DNA of 64,000 nucleotides from Niastella sp. OAS944 (GTDB lineage Bacteria > Bacteroidota > Bacteroidia > Chitinophagales > Chitinophagaceae). Where the stretch lies: contig JANUBW010000007.1 of the NCBI GenBank assembly GCA_024809215.1, positions 62,001 to 126,000 of the forward strand, in the 5' to 3' direction. Shown here piece after piece: positions 19,486-26,550 of this stretch (positions are counted from its first letter, which is position 1; every line of letters starts with the position of its first letter). Both the position numbers and the translations under genes were made by a program. Under the pieces are notes generated by a model. The model did no database searches. It had not been told where the DNA came from and was given only the letters and a program-made list of their open reading frames with translations.

Positions 19486-20175
19486 ATGAATAAACTATTA
19501 CTTCTACTCACTGCTGTAGTACTTATCTCTGCCTATCGAACAAACCCGCCTTACCAGGTTAAAAAAGGTGATCTTAACAAAGATATTGAGCTGGTGACCA
19601 GCAAAGGCACTATGGTCATCAGGTTATCCGATAGTACTCCCAAACACCGCGACAACTTTATAAAACTTGTTAACCAGCATTATTACGATGGGTTATTGTT
19701 TCACCGGGTTATGAGCCAGTTTATGGTTCAGGCCGGCGACCCAAAAAGTAAAACCGCCAAACCCGGCGAAGCGTTGGGGGCGGGTAACCCGGGCTACACC
19801 ATTCCGGCAGAAATGCGTCCTTATTTATTTCATAAAAAAGGCGCCCTGGCGGCAGCCCGTACCCCCGATGAAGTTAACCCCACCCGCGAAAGCAATGGCA
19901 GCCAGTTTTACATTGTGCAGGGAAGGGTATATGATGATGCAGACCTTAACCAGATAGAGGCCCGGCTAAACGGCTATAAGATACCGGCAGCCCATCGCGA
20001 AGTATATAAGACCGTTGGTGGCTCTCCTTCACTCGATCAGAAGTATACGATCTTTGGCGAGGTTATAAAAGGCGTAGAGGTCATAGATAGTATAGCTGCC
20101 GTAGCAGTTGGTGACCGCAACCGCCCTGTTCAGGATGTTAAGATCATAAAAGCCAGCCTTATTAAAAGGCAATAA
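19486..20175 (+). CDS. Cyclophilin-type peptidyl-prolyl isomerase, exported
   Basis: Catalyses cis-trans isomerisation of peptidyl-prolyl bonds, here probably in the periplasm. Signal-like N-terminus MNKLLLLLTAVVLISAYRT; the cyclophilin core follows: TSKGTMVIRLSD, YYDGLLFHRVMSQFMVQAGDP (catalytic Arg in FHRV), GALAAAR, NGSQFYIV and YTIFGEVIKGVEVID. An insert of about 30 residues (YDDADLNQIEARLNGYKIPA) sits after the QFYIV strand. The frame is open for 49 codons upstream, but ATG 19486 gives the signal peptide and the upstream part is repeat DNA, so it is chosen (229 residues). Confidence 0.92.
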   Translation: MNKLLLLLTAVVLISAYRTNPPYQVKKGDLNKDIELVTSKGTMVIRLSDSTPKHRDNFIKLVNQHYYDGLLFHRVMSQFMVQAGDPKSKTAKPGEALGAGNPGYTIPAEMRPYLFHKKGALAAARTPDEVNPTRESNGSQFYIVQGRVYDDADLNQIEARLNGYKIPAAHREVYKTVGGSPSLDQKYTIFGEVIKGVEVIDSIAAVAVGDRNRPVQDVKIIKASLIKRQ

Positions 20176-20297
20176 TGTAATAATTACGAGAAGCAGGGAT
20201 TAAGAAAACCGGTCATAACTTAATTGTGCACTTTCAGCCTTTGAGCCCTTGTGACTAACATAAACTTTCTTAATCTTGCAGCATTAAATTTCAAAAC

Positions 20298-20678
20298 ATG
20301 AATTTTCCGGATAATCTTCGTTACACTAAAGATCATGAATGGATAAAGCTGGAGGGTAATATTGCAACTATTGGTATTACCGATTTTGCTCAACGCGAGC
20401 TGGGTGATATAGTGTATGTAGAAATTGAAACAGTGGGAAAGACCCTCACTGCAGAAGCCGTATTTGGTACAGTAGAAGCTGTTAAAACCGTTTCTGACCT
20501 GTATTTGCCCGTTGCCGGCACCATTAACGAGGTGAACCCCGAACTGGCCAATTCGCCTGAAGTGGTTAATACCGATCCTTATAACGAAGGCTGGATGGTT
20601 AAAATGACCGTTACCAACGTGGCCGACGTTGATGCTTTAATGGATGCTGCAGCTTATAAAAACCTGGTAGGCGCCTAA
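20298..20678 (+). CDS. gcvH: Glycine cleavage system H protein
   Basis: Lipoyl carrier of the glycine cleavage system, shuttling the aminomethyl group between GcvP, GcvT and GcvL. Signature [30 protein letters not shown] and lipoylation site VEAVKTVSD with Lys 63; C-terminal [13 protein letters not shown]. 126 residues, normal length. The upstream gap has TTG, 19 bases, then TAATCTTG (about 20270-20278), close to the Bacteroidota promoter consensus. The other glycine cleavage genes are not in the window. A strong terminator follows. Confidence 0.96.
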   Translation: MNFPDNLRYTKDHEWIKLEGNIATIGITDFAQRELGDIVYVEIETVGKTLTAEAVFGTVEAVKTVSDLYLPVAGTINEVNPELANSPEVVNTDPYNEGWMVKMTVTNVADVDALMDAAAYKNLVGA

Positions 20679-20718
20679 GAAATTAAAAAATCCGGTGCAA
20701 ACGTTATTACGTAAATTG

Positions 20719-20748
20719 AAAGTGGTTTTAACAAACCACTTTTTTTTG
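20719..20748 (+). terminator. gcvH terminator
   Basis: AAGTGGTTT/AAACCACTT stem with a four-base loop, followed by eight T. Confidence 0.88.
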
Positions 20749-20775
20749 TAACACGCCTCGTTCCGGGTAAACACA

Positions 20776-21321
20776 TTGGGTACAACACTAACATATACCG
20801 AACAGGAGTTGGTGTCCCTGTTGCGTAACAGGGACAATAAAGCCTATGCCTATTTATACGATAATTATGCATCGGCTTTATACAGCATCATATTACAAGT
20901 AGTAAATGATACCGAATTGGCCAGTGACGTAATGCAGGAGGTATTTGTGAACATCTGGCGCAGGATAGAACAGTATGACCCTGCCAAGGGCCGTTTGTTT
21001 ACCTGGATGATGAATATAGCCCGCAATGCCTCTATTGATACGCTTAGATCGCGGAGTTATCAAAACAGCCGCAAAAACCAATCAATACAAGACAACGTAG
21101 ATACCTTACAGGTAAATGATGTAATACAGCCGGGGGTAGACACGATCGGTTTGCGTAAGGTGCTGGAAAAACTTAAAGAAGAGCAACGGATTTTGATAGA
21201 ACTGGCTTATTTTAAAGGGTATACGCATGAGGAGATAGCCGAGCTGCAAAAAATGCCGCTGGGCACAGTGAAAACACGCATTCGTAATGCATTGATCCAA
21301 TTACGGGGATTATTAAAGTGA
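20776..21321 (+). CDS. ECF-type RNA polymerase sigma factor
   Basis: 181 residues with sigma region 2 (VVNDTELASDVMQEVFVNIWRRI, then LFTWMMNIARNASIDTLRSR) and region 4 (ILIELAYFKGYTHEEIAELQ, PLGTVKTRIRNALIQLRGLL). Directs RNA polymerase to a small stress or envelope regulon. The frame opens at TTG 20776, with no ATG nearby. Its stop overlaps the GTG of the anti-sigma gene (ATGA-type coupling as GTGA). Unlike many Bacteroidota ECF factors, it is not next to a FecR-type gene or a SusC gene; the pairing with a RskA-like protein suggests the SigK/RskA arrangement. Confidence 0.93.
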   Translation: MGTTLTYTEQELVSLLRNRDNKAYAYLYDNYASALYSIILQVVNDTELASDVMQEVFVNIWRRIEQYDPAKGRLFTWMMNIARNASIDTLRSRSYQNSRKNQSIQDNVDTLQVNDVIQPGVDTIGLRKVLEKLKEEQRILIELAYFKGYTHEEIAELQKMPLGTVKTRIRNALIQLRGLLK

Positions 21322-22148
21322 ATATACAGGAATACATATCAAGTGGCATAGTTGAAAGCTATGTGTTGGGGCTCGCTGATGAGGCGGAAAGAGCTGAATT
21401 TGAGCAAATGTGCTCACAATACGCCGAAGTAAGGGCCGCCCGCGACACCTTTGAGCTTTCACTTGAACAGCACGCTATGGCCGCTGCTGTTGCGCCACCT
21501 GCCCATATAAGGGAAACCGTGCTGCAACAGCTGGCAGCCGGCCCAAGTGTGCCTGTAAGTAAAACTGCTGCCCCCGTAGTGCAAATGCGGCCTGTAAAGC
21601 GTGGTGTATTACCGGGCGCCATGCGGTATGTGGCGGCCGCCTCCATTGTGTTGCTGATGGGCAGCATGGGGCTGAACGTGTATTACTTTAATCAATACCG
21701 CAGTTTTAGCCAACGCTACGACCAACTGGTGGCCGAGCAAACCCAACTGGCTAAAAATAATGGCATCATGCAAACGCGGCTCGATAATTACGAGCAAACC
21801 ATGCAGGCTTTAAACAGCCCCTATATGGCGCAAATTAAAATGGAAGGAAAAGCTGTTGAAGCCAGTCCGTCACCAGATAGCAAGGCTACCGTTTTATGGG
21901 ATACCCGCACTAAAGACGTTTACCTGATGGTAAATAGCCTGCCCGAGCCACAGGCCGGCATGCAATATCAATTATGGGCCATTGTTGACAACCAGCCCGT
22001 TGATGCCGGTATGCTAAACATGGAAAAAGGCCATATGATGGTCAAAATGAAAAATATTCCCCGTGCCCAGCTTTTTGCTATCACCCTCGAGCAGGAAGGA
22101 GGAAGTCCCACGCCTAAGGGCAAAATGTATGTTATGGGTAAGGTGTAG
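21318..22148 (+). CDS. RskA-like membrane anti-sigma factor
   Basis: 276 residues: a cytoplasmic N-terminal sigma-binding part (IVESYVLGLADEAERAEFEQM) without the HxxxCxxC zinc motif, one membrane helix (about residues 104-124, RYVAAASIVLLMGSMGLNVYYF), a short coiled coil (126-165) and a periplasmic RskA C-terminal domain ending QLFAITLEQEGGSPTPKGKMYVMGKV. It presumably holds the preceding sigma factor until a periplasmic signal triggers proteolysis. GTG start overlaps the sigma gene by four bases. Confidence 0.9.
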   Translation: MNIQEYISSGIVESYVLGLADEAERAEFEQMCSQYAEVRAARDTFELSLEQHAMAAAVAPPAHIRETVLQQLAAGPSVPVSKTAAPVVQMRPVKRGVLPGAMRYVAAASIVLLMGSMGLNVYYFNQYRSFSQRYDQLVAEQTQLAKNNGIMQTRLDNYEQTMQALNSPYMAQIKMEGKAVEASPSPDSKATVLWDTRTKDVYLMVNSLPEPQAGMQYQLWAIVDNQPVDAGMLNMEKGHMMVKMKNIPRAQLFAITLEQEGGSPTPKGKMYVMGKV

Positions 22149-22224
22149 TAACCACTCATCTATAACTTGTTAACTCGTTAACCTTTCAACTTGTAAACTT
22201 TTTTATACTATCTTCCCATCACAT

Positions 22225-22617
22225 ATGATGCGTTTTGTTAAAAAGCTTTGTACCTGGAAGATCATTCCCTTTGCATGGACTGCCGTAACTATTTTCTTAT
22301 TGTGTTTGCCGGGTTCTGCAATACCCAGCGCCGGTGTTTTTTCTACAGAAGGTATTGATAAGGTTGTACATGCCATATTGTTTGGTGGCATTGTATTGCT
22401 TTGGGCATTCAACCTGTATTTTCGTCGTGGTGATAAACAAAAATGGCAGCGTATTATTGTAATACTGACATTTTTCAGTGTGGGACTGGGAATTGGGTTA
22501 GAATTTCTACAACGGGATTATATCCCTAACCGCAGTTTTGATGGTAATGATATTATTGCCGATTCAATTGGTGCTGTACTGGCCGCTGTATACCATTTGT
22601 TTGTGAAAGTTAAATAG
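22225..22617 (+). CDS. VanZ-family membrane protein
   Basis: 130 residues with about four membrane segments (IIPFAWTAVTIFLLCLPG; VVHAILFGGIVLLWAFNLYF; IIVILTFFSVGLGIGLEFL; DSIGAVLAAVYHLFV). KVVHAILFGG and the LEFLQ...RSFDGNDIIADSIG segment are characteristic of VanZ-like proteins. Substrate unknown in Bacteroidota; teicoplanin resistance should not be inferred. Between it and the anti-sigma gene is a short run of AACTTGTTAACTCG-type dispersed-repeat words. Confidence 0.85.
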   Translation: MMRFVKKLCTWKIIPFAWTAVTIFLLCLPGSAIPSAGVFSTEGIDKVVHAILFGGIVLLWAFNLYFRRGDKQKWQRIIVILTFFSVGLGIGLEFLQRDYIPNRSFDGNDIIADSIGAVLAAVYHLFVKVK

Positions 22618-22636
22618 CAAATTAAATATTGGAGTT

Positions 22637-22755
22637 CAGTTAGTTATATAAAATAAAATAGCCCCTGTAGAAACAGGGGCCGTAACCAAAACTAACTGCT
22701 TATGAGAAAATTGACTGCTTTGTGTGAGTCGTTAAAAAAGAACTTTATTATATAA
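22637..22755 (+). other. Two-stem leader before a 17-codon reading frame
   Basis: Inner hairpin GCCCCTGT/ACAGGGGC (22661-22680) sits inside an outer stem CAGTTAGTT (22637-22645)/AACTAACTG (22690-22698). Three bases later, ATG at 22702 opens a 17-codon frame, MRKLTALCESLKKNFII, ending at 22755. The inner hairpin could be the vanZ terminator, although it lacks a T-run. The exact placement of a start codon right after the outer stem suggests a possible structured leader, but coding is not proven. Confidence 0.4.
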
Positions 22756-23200
22756 CGCAAATCCAATGCCATTAGTATAGATAAGCCCGTTAAACTGCTA
22801 TTAAAACCTTCGGGGCTAAATGGTAAAGAACTTTTGCGTATTAATTTCTAATGCAAAGGAACTACATACTTGCTATATTTCATTGCTCTGTTAATACTTT
22901 TTGTAAAACGTTAACATTCGCGTGTTTTTATGTGAGCTTATAAGCACCCTGTAACACGTAAAACTCCCATTGTATACCGAACGAACGTTAATTTAAAACC
23001 CTTTATAATCATTTAATTATAACTTCGGTAACATGCACCGTTATAACGGGGATTAGTATACTAATGTGAATTAATGAAAAATTAATGCAAACTTCTTAAG
23101 GGCGGTAAAATCAAGATGTTTTAGCGATTGGTCTCAGGGTGAATAGGTACTGTGGAACTATGTGAAACACTTGTCACGGTTGAGTTACAGCCATAACCAA
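22756..23200. other. Large gap without recognised gene
   Basis: About 445 AT-rich bases between the small frame and the prfA terminator. No open frame of note and no match that I can make to tRNA, tmRNA, 6S, RNase P or SRP RNA. The stretch 23030-23200 has higher GC and ends directly before a strong hairpin, so a small RNA on the plus strand is conceivable. Confidence 0.4.
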
Positions 23201-23203
23201 ATA

Positions 23204-23235
23204 AAAACGCCCCGGTCGGTCGGGGCGTTTTTATG
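23204..23235. terminator. Terminator hairpin downstream of prfA
   Basis: AAAACGCCCCG/CGGGGCGTTTT with a six-base loop; symmetric A and T runs allow use from either strand, including prfA read toward lower coordinates. Confidence 0.85.
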
Positions 23236-23300
23236 CGTGTAATACTTTTTTACTTATTTATAGTACTTTATTATCAGTACAGGTTTATAGTACTTTTCTG

Positions 23301-24365
23301 CTAGCTCTGTTTAGCAAGCTTTTCAGCATTCTCAGCAAACTGTAATGCATCAATAAACTCCTGCACATTACCATTCATTACATCATCTAAATTATAAACG
23401 GTAAGGCCAATACGATGGTCGGTAATACGACCTTGGGGGTAGTTATATGTTCTGATCTTTGCACTACGATCGCCCGAACTTACAAGGCTCTTTCTATGTC
23501 TTGAAATTTCGTCTTCCTGTTTACGCACCTCTTCTTCATATAGTTTGGTACGCAGCATTTGCATGGCTTTTTCGCGGTTACCTAACTGGGTACGTTCTGT
23601 TTGGCACATAACCACCATACCGGTAGGAAGGTGGGTAAGAATTACTTTGGTTTCCACTTTGTTTACGTTCTGACCACCGGCTCCACCGCTTCGGGCTGTT
23701 TCCATTTTTACGTCGCTGTCCTTTACTTCCACGTCTACTTCTTCAGCCTCAGGCATTGCGGCTACCGTGGCGGCAGAAGTATGTACCCGGCCCGATGTTT
23801 CAGTATCCGGAACGCGTTGTACGCGGTGTACACCACTTTCAAACTTTAGGGTGCCATACACATCTTCCCCGGTTACTTCCAGCTGAACCTCTTTGTAACC
23901 TCCTACGGTTCCTTCCGATTCGCTTAAAACAGCTGTTTTCCAGCCTTTCTTTTCGCAATAGCGCAGGTACATCCGTAACAGGTCGCCGGCAAACAGGCTG
24001 GCCTCGTCGCCACCGGTACCAGCGCGGATCTCCAGGATGCAGTTCTTTTCGTCCTGCGGATCCTTGGGTATCAACAACTGGCGAATGTGGGCTTCCAGCT
24101 TTTCCTTGTTTTCCTCAAGGGCTGGTAGCTCTTCCTTTGCCAGTTCACGCAGTTCGGCATCATCGCCGCCCAGGGCTTCTCTATATACTTCCAGGTCGCC
24201 CAGAACCTTTTTATATTCCTCGTAAGCTTTTACGATCTTTTCCAGGCTGCGGTATTCCTGGCTCATGGTCCTGAACTTCCTGTTATTGCTAACAATTTCA
24301 GGATTGGTTAACGCAACCCCCAGGTCCTCAAACTTGGCTTTTATGGCTTCCAGTTTGTCTAACAT
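23301..24365 (-). CDS. prfA: Peptide chain release factor 1
   Basis: Reads UAA and UAG stop codons and triggers peptide release. The GGQ motif lies at residues 230-232 ([14 protein letters not shown]) and the codon-recognition tripeptide is PDT (186-188, [10 protein letters not shown]), an RF1-type PxT and not the SPF of RF2. C-terminal [13 protein letters not shown] is also RF1-like. 354 residues, normal. A -7 box (TAACTTTG, 24482-24489, minus strand) lies 117 bases upstream. Divergent from the amidohydrolase gene. Confidence 0.97.
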   Translation of the reverse strand: MLDKLEAIKAKFEDLGVALTNPEIVSNNRKFRTMSQEYRSLEKIVKAYEEYKKVLGDLEVYREALGGDDAELRELAKEELPALEENKEKLEAHIRQLLIPKDPQDEKNCILEIRAGTGGDEASLFAGDLLRMYLRYCEKKGWKTAVLSESEGTVGGYKEVQLEVTGEDVYGTLKFESGVHRVQRVPDTETSGRVHTSAATVAAMPEAEEVDVEVKDSDVKMETARSGGAGGQNVNKVETKVILTHLPTGMVVMCQTERTQLGNREKAMQMLRTKLYEEEVRKQEDEISRHRKSLVSSGDRSAKIRTYNYPQGRITDHRIGLTVYNLDDVMNGNVQEFIDALQFAENAEKLAKQS

Positions 24366-24481
24366 AGTTTTGACTTAATTTTGAACGCGGAAAAGGCTTT
24401 TAACGGTTGCACCGGCGATGTTTCGCCATTGTGATCAACCCGGTACACCTGAACCGCTTTTTTCCGATCATTATAAACCTG

Positions 24482-24489
24482 CAAAGTTA
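24482..24489 (-). promoter_or_regulatory. -7 box (TAACTTTG) of prfA
   Basis: TAACTTTG on the minus strand in the prfA/amidohydrolase divergent gap, giving a leader of about 110 bases for prfA. Confidence 0.5.
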
Positions 24490-24506
24490 ATTGTTTCATC
24501 GCTTAC

Positions 24507-25676
24507 ATGAATTACAGAAAGTTCCAGGCCGATCATTTATTTACCGGTTATGAGTGGTTATCAAACAATTCCGTTTTAATTACCAGCGCAGAAGGTGAAA
24601 TTGTGGATATTGTACCGGCCGAAACGGCCGGCGAGGGCATAAGTCGTTTTACCGGGATCTTAAGTCCTGGCTTTGTGAACTGCCACTGCCATCTTGAACT
24701 AAGCCATATGAAGGGCATAATTCCCGAAAAAACCGGTATGGTCGATTTTCTGGTAAAGGTGATCCAACAGCGTGGTTTTGATGCAGAAATAATTAAAAAT
24801 GCCATAGAGGATGCAGAAAACAGCATGTTGCAAAACGGCATAGTAGCGGTTGGGGATATTTGTAATACACCCAATACGGTTGAACTGAAAAAAGCAGGGC
24901 GGTTGCTGTACCATAATTTTATTGAAACCATGGGTTTTATTGAGGGTACGGCTTTGCAGCGTTTTGAAGCCTCCAGAGCGGTTTATGACCAGTTTGCCCG
25001 TTTATACCGTAACCCGGCAGATTCCAACTCTATAGTGCCGCACGCACCCTATTCGGTTTCGGCGGCCCTGTTCCAGTTAATTACAAGGTTTCCCGGCAAT
25101 CACCTGCTTACCATTCATAGCCAGGAAAGTGCGGCCGAAAGGGAATTTATTGAGAAAGGCGCCGGCGATTTTCACCGGTTGTACCAGGCATTGGGTATCG
25201 ATATTTCTTTTTACAAACCAACCCAACAGCAGAGCCTGGCAGCCTGGTTGCCTAATTTTCTTCCCAACCAGTCATTAATACTTGTACACAACACAAATAC
25301 CAATAGAGATGATCTGGAATACATTGCCCATTGCCCATTGCCAATTGCCAATTTATTCTTTTGTGTTTGTCCCAATGCCAACGAATACATAGGAAATCCA
25401 TTACCAGATGTTGATCTGCTGCGTGCATACAAGGCAGCTATTGTTGTGGGCACCGATAGTTTGGCCTCAAATCGCCAGTTGAACATATTGGCCGAGTTGC
25501 AAACCCTTCGCCATCATTACCCCCATATTGAAATAAAAGAACTGCTGCAATGGGCTACATTGAATGGTGCCAAAGCGCTTGAACTCGATGATGTGATCGG
25601 TAGTTTTGAAATGGGAAAAACGCCGGGCGTGCTAGTCGTTAATGAAGATTTATCGAAAGTTGAGAGGTTGGTCTAA
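24507..25676 (+). CDS. Amidohydrolase (cytosine/adenosine deaminase superfamily)
   Basis: Metal-dependent hydrolase of the MtaD/aminofutalosine-deaminase/chlorohydrolase group. Metal ligands visible: HCHLELSH (from residue 60), PHAPYSVS, the HSQE histidine, LVHNTNT, and the catalytic aspartate in VGTDSLASN. Exact substrate cannot be told; deamination of a purine-type nucleoside or a menaquinone precursor are candidates. Oddity: at 25324-25352 the coding sequence contains ATTGCCCATTGCCAATTGCC-type tandem words like those found between genes elsewhere, encoding HCPLPIANL between the VHN motif and FFCVCPNANEY, apparently an in-frame insertion. Confidence 0.88.
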   Translation: MNYRKFQADHLFTGYEWLSNNSVLITSAEGEIVDIVPAETAGEGISRFTGILSPGFVNCHCHLELSHMKGIIPEKTGMVDFLVKVIQQRGFDAEIIKNAIEDAENSMLQNGIVAVGDICNTPNTVELKKAGRLLYHNFIETMGFIEGTALQRFEASRAVYDQFARLYRNPADSNSIVPHAPYSVSAALFQLITRFPGNHLLTIHSQESAAEREFIEKGAGDFHRLYQALGIDISFYKPTQQQSLAAWLPNFLPNQSLILVHNTNTNRDDLEYIAHCPLPIANLFFCVCPNANEYIGNPLPDVDLLRAYKAAIVVGTDSLASNRQLNILAELQTLRHHYPHIEIKELLQWATLNGAKALELDDVIGSFEMGKTPGVLVVNEDLSKVERLV

Positions 25677-25809
25677 ATGGGAAAAAGTTTCAGGTTTCAG
25701 GTTACAAGTTTCAGGGAGTCAATTAGGGATTGACAATTGGTATAGCAAAAGCCCTGCAACCTGTACCTTGTAACCTGCAACTGCCGATTTTATTAACAAA
25801 ACATATAAT
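25677..25809. repeat. Intergenic short words in inverted arrangement
   Basis: GTTTCAGGTTTCAGGTTACA at about 25686 faces CCTGTACCTTGTAACCTGCA at about 25760, forming a degenerate inverted repeat between convergent genes. It may act as a terminator; no classical hairpin with T-run is seen. Confidence 0.45.
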
Positions 25810-26550
25810 CTACCCCAGTACTTCTTGTAACACGGGCAGCGTCTTCATTACGCCAAAATCCTGCACATGTAATGCATAATAGATTTGATATGCGTGTAGT
25901 AAGATGCGGCGGGTATCCTGGTTCAGTTTTATTTGGGTAAGCTCATGTGGCTGCATCACCTTCAGCAGTTGTGAAGTAATATAACTATAGGGGTACTGCA
26001 GGAAGTTAGGATGCACCGGATGCTCGTGAACAAATTCCCCCTCCTGCAGATCTAAATAGGGCGTTTCATCGGTGTATTTGTCGGTAAAACGAAAGCCAAA
26101 GAACGAAGCCAGGTGTAAGGAAAAGTATAATGCAAAATTACCCAATACCTGCTCTTCGGCCTTGTCAAGATGTGTGAACGCGTCTTCTGCAAAATAGAAT
26201 AACTCGGGATTTGATTCGGGTTGTTTGAGTGTTTTGGATAACAGCTCAACCATAAACAACGCAACCGAATTCTTTACTACATCAAAAAAGATATTCTGGT
26301 ATAAATAACTCCATCTGAACTCCCGCAAACGTTGCAGGTGATGCAATTCGTTATGATAGGCTACCAGGTCGAGAATAGCACCGGGTTGAAACAGGTTGGC
26401 CTTTCCGCTTCCTTTTTTTGAAGAAGACCGCACTCCATTCACTATATAAGATTGTATACCGAACAGCTCCGTGAAAATAGTGACGATCACGCTGGTTTCG
26501 CCATATTTTACGGTACGTAATACAATGCCTTTTGTGTTATGAAGTGTCAT
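25810..26550 (-). CDS. recO: DNA repair protein RecO
   Basis: Recombination mediator that loads RecA on SSB-coated DNA with RecR. N-terminal OB fold MTLHNTKGIVLRTVKYGETSVIVTIFTELFGIQSYIVNGVR is diagnostic; a helical C-terminal domain follows. The zinc-binding cysteines of many RecO proteins are absent, which I believe is common in Bacteroidota. 246 residues. Its ATG overlaps the porZ stop by four bases, so it is translated from the porZ-recO transcript. Confidence 0.93.
   Translation of the reverse strand: MTLHNTKGIVLRTVKYGETSVIVTIFTELFGIQSYIVNGVRSSSKKGSGKANLFQPGAILDLVAYHNELHHLQRLREFRWSYLYQNIFFDVVKNSVALFMVELLSKTLKQPESNPELFYFAEDAFTHLDKAEEQVLGNFALYFSLHLASFFGFRFTDKYTDETPYLDLQEGEFVHEHPVHPNFLQYPYSYITSQLLKVMQPHELTQIKLNQDTRRILLHAYQIYYALHVQDFGVMKTLPVLQEVLG

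Noticed and set aside
20776-22148. Sigma/anti-sigma pair as regulator of the SusC genes
   Set aside because: The anti-sigma is RskA-like, not FecR-like, and the SusC genes are 10 kb away and lack the usual N-terminal signalling extension.
22225-22617. Teicoplanin resistance gene vanZ
   Set aside because: Only the fold is shared; there are no vanH/A/X genes, and VanZ-like proteins are common in Bacteroidota without a resistance role.
23030-23200. Possible small structured RNA before the prfA terminator
   Set aside because: I could not match it to tmRNA, 6S, SRP or RNase P RNA, and no promoter box was clear; left as an unexplained gap.
23756-24274. 172-codon frame opposite prfA
   Set aside because: Shadow of a well-conserved gene with no start signal, no domain and unusual arginine/proline content.
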